A stretch of DNA of 64,000 nt from Paenibacillus_AB sp036577625. Its GTDB lineage: Bacteria; Bacillota; Bacilli; Paenibacillales; NBRC-103111. A program made the translations under genes and the position numbers. Position 1 is the stretch's first letter. Each line of letters begins with the position of its first letter. Shown here piece after piece: positions 47,784 through 55,648 of the stretch. The stretch lies in assembly GCF_036577625.1 (NCBI RefSeq), contig NZ_JARBDC010000007.1, positions 1 through 64,000 of the forward strand. Reading direction: 5' to 3'. Below the pieces are notes generated by a model that was given only the letters and a program-made list of their open reading frames with translations, did not search any database and was not told where the DNA came from.

Positions 47784-48336
47784 TATCTTTATCTCCCTTA
47801 CTAAATCTTTTTCTTATGTCATTTTCAAGCTGCCGCGAGAATGATCGACCCCAAAGATAGCGATCCTTATCGCGAAGTGAAAGACCTTCTGAAGCGGCTA
47901 ACTCAACCTGTTGCTTATAGGCAAGGAATCCAGTCCATATGTTCTCGAAGTTAACCATATTTTTCAGGTTGTGAAAATCTTGAAGTTCATCACAAACTCT
48001 TACATCATAGACCGTAAAGTAATCTGGATATAAGGCAGTCAAAATAGCTGTCGCCATAGGAAGTTGGAAACCCCAGTCATTTAGCAAATAATGCAACCGC
48101 TCTTTGTGTTCGGACGCTGTGATAATACCTTTTGAAAGAGCCTTAACTGCATCATCAAGGGTGTCAAATTTATTAATCTTCAGTAACCTTTGTGCGATTT
48201 TAGTCTTTGCACGGTTGGCCTTCCAAATAATTATACAGAAGAAGTCATACGCGTTTAGGAACCCCTGATCAGCAAAACGGCGGCGTACTGTCTCGAATAT
48301 ATACGTTTCTTGGTCATACTGCGATAAATAGTCCAT
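47776..48336 (-). CDS. hypothetical protein, possibly DNA-glycosylase-like fold
   Basis: A 186-aa helical protein. The stretch LLNDWGFQLPMATAILTALYPDYFTVYDVRVCDEL near residues 85-118 resembles the segment around the catalytic Asp in helix-hairpin-helix base-excision proteins, a pattern also seen in small uncharacterised proteins of defence islands. This is a weak resemblance and no enzyme is claimed. Overlaps the 96-aa gene by 8 bases. Confidence 0.5.
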   Translation of the reverse strand: MDYLSQYDQETYIFETVRRRFADQGFLNAYDFFCIIIWKANRAKTKIAQRLLKINKFDTLDDAVKALSKGIITASEHKERLHYLLNDWGFQLPMATAILTALYPDYFTVYDVRVCDELQDFHNLKNMVNFENIWTGFLAYKQQVELAASEGLSLRDKDRYLWGRSFSRQLENDIRKRFSKGDKDNE

Positions 48337-48430
48337 TATTTATCTGTTCCTTGATTATCGTAGTGCATAAATAAAGTACCGCCAATATCGGAGACGAAAG
48401 CTATTTTGCTGCCGATCAATTTTCTCTTAT

Positions 48431-48922
48431 TCAATAAATAGGCATGACTTCGTCAAAATAAGGTTGTTTCTTTCCTGATGAATATGTTCTAAAAACGAGA
48501 AGGGCATTCTCAACCTTGCAAGTTGTTTTTGCTATACGGATCAATTCAGCAATTCTTTCCTGGCTCGGAACATTCATAATCCCGATGGCGTTGAGGGGAC
48601 GTACTTCGCGATAACAAAACAACTTGTCCAGTGTCTCCTCATCCTTCTTGGTATAGTTCTCCCGTTCCAGATGTAATATCAGGTCGTGCCAATACTCACC
48701 ATCGTATTCGCCCCACCAAGATAAATCCATTGCTCTACAGGTACCGCCGGCTGTGTCCTCCGTGTAGGGAAGATACCCCAACATCGAACCGAGTCTTGAA
48801 AAATACTCAATCTCCGTCATGGTGAATGAATGCTTTCCATGATGAACGGAGAGATTGAAAGTATGGTAGTTTCTGACGTAACCGTCGAAAATTTTCATAA
48901 GGTCTAACTTCATCTCAAACAT
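48431..48922 (-). CDS. hypothetical protein
   Basis: A 163-aa protein, not recognised, with many aromatic residues (DLSWWGEYDGEYWHDLILHLERENY near residue 65) and no membrane span. Nine bases separate it from the nuclease gene upstream, so they form a pair. It might be an inhibitor or sensor for that nuclease; nothing in the sequence proves it. GAGGT lies close before ATG 48922; an ATG three codons later is an alternative. Confidence 0.55.
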   Translation of the reverse strand: MFEMKLDLMKIFDGYVRNYHTFNLSVHHGKHSFTMTEIEYFSRLGSMLGYLPYTEDTAGGTCRAMDLSWWGEYDGEYWHDLILHLERENYTKKDEETLDKLFCYREVRPLNAIGIMNVPSQERIAELIRIAKTTCKVENALLVFRTYSSGKKQPYFDEVMPIY

Positions 48923-48931
48923 TGCACCTCA

Positions 48932-49537
48932 TTACTTTGTAAATACGATATACACTTTATCCAAGTTCAGCTTGGTACTGTCATCGTAAATCTCAACTTT
49001 GCCTTTCAGGTCAGCCTCGATATTTTTTATCAGGTGCTGTGCGGCTTTTAACGTATAATCACCAAAATCATAGATAACGAGAAACTTGTAAGCCGTACTG
49101 GAATTAACCGATTTAGCCTTGGACTTACCGTCAAGTAACCCCCGAATGTCCTTAACAATGCCATTTCTCTGTGCCGAACCGAACTTATAACCGTTGTTGA
49201 TTGGCTTATTACATTTGATTTCAGCAATGATGTTAACTTCGCCAGTAACGACAAGATCATACCCATTGTCACTTGGTTTCGTACCTAATACCTGATCCAA
49301 GTAAACTTGAAAATTTTCCTTCACATATGGGAAACGCTCGCTTGCCCATTCGATAAAACGGACTGTCGTCTTAAATGTAATAATGTTGTGTATGTCCTTC
49401 AAAGTCGTCTTTATTTCTTCAAAATCTTCCGCTGACAGCCGCGAGTAATAGTCCTCATTTACCCCTGTAACTTTGCTGGTGATAAACTGATTGAATTTCT
49501 CCTTAAGTTCGGCTTCTCTATCATATGAAAAGTTCAT
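48932..49537 (-). CDS. PD-(D/E)XK nuclease-like protein
   Basis: A 201-aa protein. SDNGYDLVVTGEVNIIAEIKCNKPIN near residues 88-115 has Asp, then Glu-Ile-Lys after a strand, the standard PD-(D/E)XK metal site of restriction-like nucleases. The C-terminal half is basic. ATG 49537 is chosen over an upstream in-frame start because AGGAGG sits 4-5 bases before it. Upstream member of a pair with the aromatic-rich hypothetical protein; probably a DNA-acting component of a defence module. Confidence 0.65.
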   Translation of the reverse strand: MNFSYDREAELKEKFNQFITSKVTGVNEDYYSRLSAEDFEEIKTTLKDIHNIITFKTTVRFIEWASERFPYVKENFQVYLDQVLGTKPSDNGYDLVVTGEVNIIAEIKCNKPINNGYKFGSAQRNGIVKDIRGLLDGKSKAKSVNSSTAYKFLVIYDFGDYTLKAAQHLIKNIEADLKGKVEIYDDSTKLNLDKVYIVFTK

Positions 49538-49626
49538 AGAACCTCCTGATGGACTTGGTAACATTATCCTTTAATAATACTCCACTAGGCCGAAAGGCTC
49601 AACACGATCAAATGTACGTCAAAAAC

Positions 49627-49662
49627 GAAAAGGATTCGACTCTGAAAAAAGAGATCGAATCC
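49627..49662 (-). terminator. terminator after the EAL-like gene array
   Basis: GGATTCGACTCT pairs with AGAGATCGAATCC (one bulge); on the minus strand the stem is followed by TTTTCGTTTTT. Ends the integrase-EAL transcript. Confidence 0.75.
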
Positions 49663-49666
49663 AATC

Positions 49667-50305
49667 TTATAGCTTGCTATGAAGTTCTAGTCGCTGCCTG
49701 TTCTGCGTGATCCAACACCCCTGAAATGCGTCAGCAAAGGGTTCTACTCGCTCAAATCGATTTCGATCCTCGATACCGTCAACGATAACCAAGGTTCCAG
49801 ATTCTTTAAGCGGCTTCAACAGCTTGGCTATCCCATGCATTGTGTCGTCGTCCGCGCAGGACTGGATTACTTCCCAAGCCAACTTAATAAACTTCGGTCG
49901 AAGATCGATCAAGATTGGCAATGAAAAATAGCATTGTATAAAACCCGAAAGGACAATTTGAACCCCATTTCCTGATGACCGTTCTGACTGATGCTGAATC
50001 CTTGCATAAGATTGCAATTGAGAAAATTCAACTTGGAGAATGATTTCACTCTTCGAATCCGCCAACAGGTTAAGGCAATGAGAGGTTGCTGTCGACTGAC
50101 TGTTTAGAATAAGCGGAACCGATTCCTTGTGAGTCTTACTGGCAATATACCGATCTAAAGCATGTTCTGATATCTGCTCCTGATTGGTTGTGTCAAACTG
50201 CATAATAACTTCATAAGCAACAAGCTGAAAATCTCGATTAACAACCGGCGCAACCCCCACCTGAACACCAAACTCGCTCCGTTTATGTTTTTCAATAATA
50301 TGCAT
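49667..50305 (-). CDS. EAL-like protein 1, degenerate
   Basis: A 212-aa protein recognisable as an EAL (cyclic-di-GMP phosphodiesterase) fold by comparison with its neighbour: VAPVVNRDFQLVAYEV, LILNSQS, PKFIKLAWEVIQSC, IVDGIEDRNRFE and AFQGCWIT occupy the places of the EAL blocks. The catalytic DDFG has become SGF, and the Glu of AEGxE is Asp, so phosphodiesterase activity is unlikely; a binding or regulatory role is more probable. ATG 50305 follows GAGGGTTCC, a start context shared with its paralogues. Confidence 0.7.
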   Translation of the reverse strand: MHIIEKHKRSEFGVQVGVAPVVNRDFQLVAYEVIMQFDTTNQEQISEHALDRYIASKTHKESVPLILNSQSTATSHCLNLLADSKSEIILQVEFSQLQSYARIQHQSERSSGNGVQIVLSGFIQCYFSLPILIDLRPKFIKLAWEVIQSCADDDTMHGIAKLLKPLKESGTLVIVDGIEDRNRFERVEPFADAFQGCWITQNRQRLELHSKL

Positions 50306-50341
50306 TGTCGGAACCCTCACTTAGAAACAACAACTTGTAAT

Positions 50342-50377
50342 GCGCGGCGCATTGACTGACCACGATAAGCGCCGCGC
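50342..50377. repeat. perfect 9-bp inverted repeat between EAL-like genes
   Basis: GCGCGGCGC (50342) and GCGCCGCGC (50369) pair exactly over an 18-base loop. It lies between the stop of EAL-like 2 and the start of EAL-like 1. No strong T tract, so it is more likely an RNA-stabilising or attenuating hairpin than a full terminator. Confidence 0.65.
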
Positions 50378-50381
50378 TTCT

Positions 50382-51050
50382 TTATGCTCCGAGCAGAATT
50401 TTAGGTTTAGATATCCAATACCCCTGGAAAGCATCAACAACGGATTGCAAACTCTCGTATTGTGCTTCCGACTCGATACCTTCGGCTATGATCTGAATGC
50501 CCATGTCGCGGAACGGCTGTACAATCCTTTTTACTACTTCTCTGGAACGCATATCTGAACAGGATTGGATAACTTCCTTGGCGAGCTTTATGAATCCGGG
50601 ATTCAGCCGCATGATAAATGGGAAGGAAAGAAAACCACAACCGAAATCGTCTATGGCAAAGCTAACTCCACTGGCCGACAACCATTCGACATTTTTCAAC
50701 AACAGTTGTTCTTCATTCACCAGCGCATGCTCGTTGAGTTCTATGACCAACCCATGCCGCTTCGGGAGCGAGAGCGGCTGCAGGAACGGATTGCTAGAGT
50801 ATGGGTGTGAATTAAGAAAAAGTGGTGCCGCACCCGTGTACTTTTCCAGCGCTAACTGCTTGCATAACGTGTCCATCGCCACGATCCGATCCAGCCGCTG
50901 TAAGGACGGAGAGAGGAAATCAGCTAATACCCGATTCGCATCTGTACCCCGGATAAAGGACTCGTAGCCAACAATCGATAGCTGGCGGTCAACAATTGGT
51001 TGGTACACTGGATACAACTGCAAAGTGGAGAAAGGTTTATTCGGCTCCAT
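50382..51050 (-). CDS. EAL-domain protein 2, catalytic residues retained
   Basis: A 222-aa minimal EAL domain. Residues expected for cyclic-di-GMP hydrolysis are present: Glu in YESFIRG (ESF in place of EAL), Asn in LFLNSHP, Glu in VIELNEHA, Asp-Asp in AIDDFGCGFLSF, Lys in GFIKLAKEVI, Glu in IIAEGIESE and Gln in FQGYWIS. The Asp usually following IK is Ala. It has no sensor domain or membrane span. ATG 51050 lies inside the end of EAL-like 3 (14-base overlap) with GAGG 6 bases before, so translation is coupled. Confidence 0.82.
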   Translation of the reverse strand: MEPNKPFSTLQLYPVYQPIVDRQLSIVGYESFIRGTDANRVLADFLSPSLQRLDRIVAMDTLCKQLALEKYTGAAPLFLNSHPYSSNPFLQPLSLPKRHGLVIELNEHALVNEEQLLLKNVEWLSASGVSFAIDDFGCGFLSFPFIMRLNPGFIKLAKEVIQSCSDMRSREVVKRIVQPFRDMGIQIIAEGIESEAQYESLQSVVDAFQGYWISKPKILLGA

Positions 51051-51714
51051 TGGGAACCTCGATATTTCGAGATGCCAACTGCTCCGAAACCCAAACCCCC
51101 ATGAACGCATCGGCAACCGGCTTCATAAGTTCAAAGTCCTCTTCGGAAAGGATATCGCATGCGATGATACGGATGCCCATATCTTTGAGCGGCTTAAAAA
51201 AATACTCTAAAAAGTTGTTCAACCCCCATGTATCCTTCGCAAATTCTAAAAGCATATCATTGCGGGGAAAACGACGATCAGGCGTTATCTTAATAAACTC
51301 CGGGTGAGTGCTAATTGAAAATGGCCATGATATGACCCCATTCGAACTTTCCGACAAAGCATAAGAAATCTCCTCGCCAGCGTAAAGTTCGAAGACACGA
51401 TCAAGATATTTTTTATCCATCCATTCTTTCAACAGAAGAACGATTTGAACCCCTTCAGGTCTTGGAAATGAATCCGGAAGTGGATCAACACAGTCGGCTT
51501 TAAGAATTAACGGAACCGATCCCCGGTAGTTCTCAAGAGCAAGTTTTTGAATGAAATAGTCCGGGTGAGCGAAAAGCTTGCTCAGGTCGATGCCGTCGAG
51601 ACTGAAATCGGCCTTTTCCTTTTCCAACTCCATTAGCTCAATACCAGCCTCATAAGCAATAATATTGAATTGCTCGTCCACCACAGGAATAAACTTTCCG
51701 CCGATAACGTTCAT
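51037..51714 (-). CDS. EAL-like protein 3, degenerate
   Basis: A 225-aa member of the same paralogue group. IPVVDEQFNIIAYEAGIEL, LILKADC, LSESSNGVISW, PEFIKITPDRRF, IIACDILSEEDFE and AFMGVWVS correspond to EAL blocks, but Asn is Lys, DDFG is SESS and AEGxE is ACDIL, so catalysis looks lost. GGAG lies about 9 bases before ATG 51714. It follows the recombinase stop by 42 bases and overlaps EAL 2, so recombinase and three EAL-like genes form one likely transcript. Confidence 0.65.
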   Translation of the reverse strand: MNVIGGKFIPVVDEQFNIIAYEAGIELMELEKEKADFSLDGIDLSKLFAHPDYFIQKLALENYRGSVPLILKADCVDPLPDSFPRPEGVQIVLLLKEWMDKKYLDRVFELYAGEEISYALSESSNGVISWPFSISTHPEFIKITPDRRFPRNDMLLEFAKDTWGLNNFLEYFFKPLKDMGIRIIACDILSEEDFELMKPVADAFMGVWVSEQLASRNIEVPNGAE

Positions 51715-51756
51715 TGAATACCACTCCGTTTCATTTGATTTGAGTAACCAAATTCA

Positions 51757-52665
51757 TTAGAATTCCACTCGTTCTATGACCGCACCCATCTCCTGCATTG
51801 AAGGTTCAATGTAACGCCTAGTCGTTTGAATATTGGCGTGGCCAAGTAGGGATGCGACCGTTTCGATCTGGCCGCTTTCTCGGGCAACCCCTTTCGCATA
51901 CGTATGACGGAGCTGATGTACCGTAAAATCGATCTTCGTTAGCTCCGATAACTTTTCGATCATGTGCTGAATTGCCCGAGTTGTCATACGGTCACTCCGC
52001 TGTGAGTAAAAAAGATACGGCGTTTTCCTTTCATGAAAAAATAGCCAACGTTCGAGGGTGTTCTTCGTCTTTTGCTTGAACGGAACATGCCGATACTTTC
52101 CGCCTTTGCCGCTTCTGACGACAATCAGGCCGGATGGCAGGATCACATCAGTTAACGTTAGATTGGCGGCTTCATCGACACGTAAGCCGCAGTTAACTAA
52201 TACGGAAACGACCGCTTTGTAGAGTGCCTTTCGTTTGTCGCTGGTACGCTTTAGCAACTCGATTTCATGGAGTATTTTTGAGACTTGATCTTGACTTAGC
52301 CATCTGGTTTGATTTTGATTGGCAACCGGGATCAGCTTGATCGCGCTGATCGGATCGGAGCGGAACTGTACCCCGAGGGTTCCTGCGAATACCAATAAAG
52401 TCTTTAAGGCAATCAAATTTTGGTTTATCGTCGCTGGAGCAAATTGTCGCTGCGTCCGTACATCAATTCTTGATTGAAGAAACGCCTTGAAGTCCCGGAC
52501 AACAGTCTGTGTCACATCCTCGATCTCCGTAACCTCACCCCATGAAGCCGCCAACCAATTCAGGAACCGCCTGTAGCACATCTGATAACCTTTAAGCGTA
52601 TTTGCAGATTTTCCATCGGCTTCCATTCTCTTTAAGCATAGAGCGGCGACCACATCGATTTTCAA
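51757..52665 (-). CDS. tyrosine recombinase (integrase, XerC/D-like)
   Basis: A 302-aa site-specific recombinase. The N-terminal SAM-like core-binding domain (SANTLKGYQMCYRRFLNWL) precedes the catalytic domain with Arg in NCGLRVDEAANL near 180, Lys in GKGGKYRHV near 210, His-x-x-Arg in HQLRHTYAKG near 256, His in LLGHANIQTT near 279 and the nucleophile Tyr in RRYIEPS near 290. The frame is open far upstream, but TTG 52665 with AAGGGGG 8 bases before gives the family length. It heads the EAL-like gene array. Target site unknown. Confidence 0.88.
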   Translation of the reverse strand: MKIDVVAALCLKRMEADGKSANTLKGYQMCYRRFLNWLAASWGEVTEIEDVTQTVVRDFKAFLQSRIDVRTQRQFAPATINQNLIALKTLLVFAGTLGVQFRSDPISAIKLIPVANQNQTRWLSQDQVSKILHEIELLKRTSDKRKALYKAVVSVLVNCGLRVDEAANLTLTDVILPSGLIVVRSGKGGKYRHVPFKQKTKNTLERWLFFHERKTPYLFYSQRSDRMTTRAIQHMIEKLSELTKIDFTVHQLRHTYAKGVARESGQIETVASLLGHANIQTTRRYIEPSMQEMGAVIERVEF

Positions 52666-52694
52666 AAATAATACCCCCTTGTCAATCGTTATAC

Positions 52695-52800
52695 GACGAG
52701 TTGTAAACGTGCATTGTACGAGCAGTTGCAAAAAAATTTGAACCATAACCATCAGCCCGATGGCCAAACTCGTCATATAATGACTATTGTGCGACGAGTT
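52695..52800. promoter_or_regulatory. operator-like repeats upstream of the recombinase
   Basis: GACGAGTT occurs at 52695-52702 and 52793-52800, and its complement AACTCGTC at 52767-52774. The last two form an inverted pair around TATAAT (52776-52781, plus strand). A related TACGAGCAGTTG lies at about 52718. Such a set could be recombinase arm sites or a repressor operator. Confidence 0.45.
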
Positions 52801-52925
52801 AGAAGGGAGGGGATTCCGTGCATAGTGAACCTCATGTCGACCAGAATAAAACCCCCTGACCACGGAAAGAAGGAAACCTGTTCTTTTGAGCCGACTTCGG
52901 TTGACTGTGATGAGACTGTTAGTAC

Positions 52926-52999
52926 GGATGCGGATCGTTGGATAACGTGAACCCGTGTAGGAGGAAGGGAGTTCACATCTGGTGAGCGATACCGCATCC
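52926..52999 (-). ncRNA. structured leader element, copy A
   Basis: Read on the minus strand, GGATGCGG (52999-52992) pairs exactly with CCGCATCC (52933-52926). Inside, TCG/CGA extends it, then GTGAAC pairs with GTTCAC, closing a loop with CCTTCCTCCT. The same plan and loop occur at 57735-57817, with an identical outer stem and a differently sequenced inner stem. It lies 260 bases before the recombinase start, downstream of a minus-strand terminator. A cis-regulatory RNA is the best guess; no known riboswitch class is matched by eye. Confidence 0.55.
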
Positions 53000-53093
53000 A
53001 TGACATACGTACATTGGCTTCGTAATACACTGCCGAAAAGAAACCGTACATGCGGCTTCCGGGAAAGCTATTTTTACGATTTACAAAAAGAAA

Positions 53094-53135
53094 GACAGTA
53101 CAGAACTCGAAGGACGAGTCTGTACTGTCATTTTT
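53094..53135. terminator. bidirectional terminator hairpin
   Basis: GACAGTACAGA pairs exactly with TCTGTACTGTC around an inner ACTCG/CGAGT. T runs lie on both sides. Related hairpins are at 55598 and 57908. Confidence 0.75.
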
Positions 53136-53140
53136 CTTAC

Positions 53141-53527
53141 AATTAAATGGAATCCTCGGTTGCTAACCATAGCTATAAGGAATGGGCCGGTTCAGTTCCT
53201 TCTATGTAAATACAAACGCACCGAAATAGAACGGGGGATCTATCGAGAGGAAAACTGTACTTTTAACCCCATAAGATGGGGAAGTTCATGGACACCTGAC
53301 CGGGAGATGATCTATGCGACCGGACAGGGAAAAGAGTACCAATGAGAGCGGACACCACGATTTCGCTGTGTAACGGCTTGTAAGCGATCAAGCCCCAGAG
53401 CCGAAGCCGCGAATACCAATAAATCGATTTGTGAGCCACGTAGAGTCGATTTTTAAGAGTTACAAAAATTCGGAGACACCGAGCTCAGGAAAAAGTTCCT
53501 CGCTGTCAATTTCCTTATGCGATGTTC
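53141..53527. other. non-coding stretch
   Basis: No supportable gene on either strand. It holds a local CCCCATAAGATGGGG hairpin near 53269 and, at 53472-53507, an imperfect hairpin (GACA-CGAG...CTCGCTGTC) just past the stop of the next minus gene that may act as its terminator. Confidence 0.45.
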
Positions 53528-54436
53528 TTAATGTGCCGATTCACCAATCGAAGACGAATGATCCTCTTTAAGCCTCTCCAAATAAGTAACCACAAGCTGA
53601 GTAATGCTGATAAGCAACTCCGCTTCATATTGATCAAGAGGAACCGAAGTGAGATTGCCATTATCCTTCATCTTAGAGTTCCGATGATGACCAACCTTGT
53701 TTAGATATGTAGAAACCCCAGTAATAAGCTTGATGATTCCTTCCTTTTTCTGAGGTGTGATATCACCTAATAGTTCATCCCATACTTTCTCACTGTACGG
53801 CCCGCCCCGATCTCGACCATAATCTGTATAGGACTCAAGAGTCGAAAGACATTGCCGCAAGGCATCATATGTCTTGCCCCTTTGCAAATGTTCCCGTGCA
53901 TCGTCGAGCAATTCATAAGCTCGTAACCAACATGTATCATTAAGTAGCGATGAGGGAAGGGTCATACCATGCTTTGTGGAATACCCGAAGCTACGGATGA
54001 ATTGAAGCCAGTCGGTCTCTGCAATCCTGATTTGCTGACTGCCGGATACTGGAATGATCTTAATTCCGTTCTCCCTTACTTCAACAAGTGCCTTAACTTC
54101 AATCGTGAAGTAAACATCGCCAGATCGAACCCCTTCAAGGGCAGAGATATCGTTGGAGTCGAATACCCAATCCCAAACCCTATGGCCAGTGCCTTGATTG
54201 AACACTAGAAGATTTGACTGAATCTCGCCAATCGCCTTTTTCAAGAATACCGAATTCGATTTGGCCTGTACTTGAATTCCCAAAACGTTTTGAAGCCTAT
54301 GGTGTTGATCTGTTAATGCAAGATCACATATCTGAATACCATCGGCAATTCTTAGGTCGAACTCAAGCTTTAAGTACGTATGGTTACTCAAGTGATTGAC
54401 ATGCAGGGAAGAGTCATATAAGTTGATCGAATACAT
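53528..54436 (-). CDS. hypothetical protein with helical C-terminal domain
   Basis: A 302-aa protein, not recognised. The N-terminal 150 residues look beta-rich. The C-terminal half is helical (AYELLDDAREHLQRGKTYDALRQCLSTLESY, then TYLNKVGHHRNSKM and DQYEAELLISITQLVVTYLERL); the GHHRN motif between helices recalls HEPN-like or AbiV-like helical bundles but no catalytic R-x4-6-H is clear. Lies 60 bases after two excisionase-like genes on the same strand, so probably their operon mate. Confidence 0.6.
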   Translation of the reverse strand: MYSINLYDSSLHVNHLSNHTYLKLEFDLRIADGIQICDLALTDQHHRLQNVLGIQVQAKSNSVFLKKAIGEIQSNLLVFNQGTGHRVWDWVFDSNDISALEGVRSGDVYFTIEVKALVEVRENGIKIIPVSGSQQIRIAETDWLQFIRSFGYSTKHGMTLPSSLLNDTCWLRAYELLDDAREHLQRGKTYDALRQCLSTLESYTDYGRDRGGPYSEKVWDELLGDITPQKKEGIIKLITGVSTYLNKVGHHRNSKMKDNGNLTSVPLDQYEAELLISITQLVVTYLERLKEDHSSSIGESAH

Positions 54437-54496
54437 ATCTTAGAAACCCCTTTCGATTGGGCACAGTATATTGATTAGAGCATAAAGCTTTGTGTT

Positions 54497-54994
54497 TTAA
54501 TACCTTGATCTTAATCTTTGAACAGACTCAATAAGCTCATCGACTACACTATTACTTAGGAATACTTGAAAAGCCATCTTACTATTTACGGAACCAAAAG
54601 AAACTAAAACCCCATCCTGCCTTACTTCGAATTTATAGTCAGTAGCAACGGATGGTATCGATAATTCTTCTTGCTCCTTAATCTTTTCAAGTTGTTCAGG
54701 GTATCTTTCATAATGCTCTCTTAGAGCATCCCTGTGATCGAATTCAATTGATTCTTCATCAAGAATTAGTTCAACTCGTCCTGGGATAAATTCGCCGCGC
54801 ATCCAAGCGTCAATAATCGTTTGATGAAACGAAATATTTTGATAGTGCTTGGTATATGGAATTTTGTTCTCGTTAACTAACTTGCGTAGCATGTATCTTG
54901 AAATACCGAGATATTCTGAAGCCTCTTTTGAATTCATGTGACCGTTATACCATTTTTTCGCCTCTTCCTCTCCCCAAATTACATAGCCAATCAT
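54497..54994 (-). CDS. excisionase-like DNA-binding protein 2
   Basis: A 165-aa protein with a winged helix of the excisionase/MerR type in MNSKEASEYLGISRYMLRKLVNENKIPYTKHYQNISFHQTIIDAWMRG, residues about 20-66. The rest is an acidic linker and a beta-rich C-terminal part (YKFEVRQDGVLVSFG) of unknown role. It overlaps the stop of the next upstream gene by 4 bases. Larger than phage Xis proteins, so a regulator is as likely as a recombination directionality factor. Confidence 0.72.
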   Translation of the reverse strand: MIGYVIWGEEEAKKWYNGHMNSKEASEYLGISRYMLRKLVNENKIPYTKHYQNISFHQTIIDAWMRGEFIPGRVELILDEESIEFDHRDALREHYERYPEQLEKIKEQEELSIPSVATDYKFEVRQDGVLVSFGSVNSKMAFQVFLSNSVVDELIESVQRLRSRY

Positions 54995-55491
54995 TTCAAT
55001 TCCCTCCGCTGAGCCTTACTAAATTCCCGATCAAGTTCATCAAGAGCGAGGATTAATGCATGGTAGCGCCGTTGAGCATACAATCTGCGTTTTTCTAAGT
55101 CCTCGGGCCGATCTTTATAAAAAACGCTCTTTGTTGCACTCTCATCGAATACTTCATCCAAATGCTTTTTGATATCAGCCTCTTGGATCTCAAGTACCGT
55201 CTGAATAAAGCGAATGGTCTCACCAGTTAAGTGAAGTTCGTATCTTGTCCCTGCTAATGCATCGTCAGAGTCGTTCTTTTCAGATGGAAGGGGAGTGAAT
55301 AATGGCCCTCTCGGGGTAACACTCGCGGCGCCCATCCATTCACGTAATACATCTTCGTGGAAGATAATTCTACTGCCAACCTTTATATGCGGAATTTGAT
55401 TCATTCTGGCCATCTCATAAATCTTTCCGTTAGAAATGCCCAATATTTCCGATACTTCCTTGACATTGAGCGTGACCTTTCTTTTTGTCAA
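54991..55491 (-). CDS. excisionase-like DNA-binding protein 1
   Basis: A 166-aa protein starting with the same type of domain: LNVKEVSEILGISNGKIYEMARMNQIPHIKVGSRIIFHEDVLREWMG, residues 8-54. The C-terminus is helical and charged (ESATKSVFYKDRPEDLEKRRLYAQRRYHAL). Start is TTG 55491 with AGGAGGG 7 bases before on the minus strand. First gene of a three-gene run with the entries at 54497 and 53528. Two DNA-binding paralogues side by side suggest recognition of two half-sites. Confidence 0.75.
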   Translation of the reverse strand: MTKRKVTLNVKEVSEILGISNGKIYEMARMNQIPHIKVGSRIIFHEDVLREWMGAASVTPRGPLFTPLPSEKNDSDDALAGTRYELHLTGETIRFIQTVLEIQEADIKKHLDEVFDESATKSVFYKDRPEDLEKRRLYAQRRYHALILALDELDREFSKAQRRELK

Positions 55492-55597
55492 TTCGTTTCC
55501 CTCCTAAAACCTTTCGGATTTATATTTTTTCGCTAACTCTGTCTTTACTCCTTCAAATAAAGAAAGCTATAAGCGCGATGAAAAAATCAAATTTCAA

Positions 55598-55640
55598 AAA
55601 GTAAAGCAGTACAAAACTCAATGGACGAGTCTTGTACTGC
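55598..55640 (-). terminator. terminator of the PLD-nuclease gene
   Basis: GCAGTACAAAACTC pairs with GAGTCTTGTACTGC (one mismatch); on the minus strand TTTACTTTTTG follows. Same sequence module as the hairpins at 53094 and 57908. Confidence 0.8.
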
Positions 55641-55648
55641 TAAATTCA

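Noticed and set aside
52776..52835. 20-codon minus-strand frame after structured element A, considered as the stub of a fifth EAL-like gene
   Set aside because: Its GGGGG is 16 bases from the ATG and the peptide shows no clear match to the EAL N-termini; evidence too thin.
52773..53051. 92-codon minus-strand frame spanning element A
   Set aside because: The equivalent frame is not conserved in element B, whereas the stem pairing is; RNA rather than protein is favoured.
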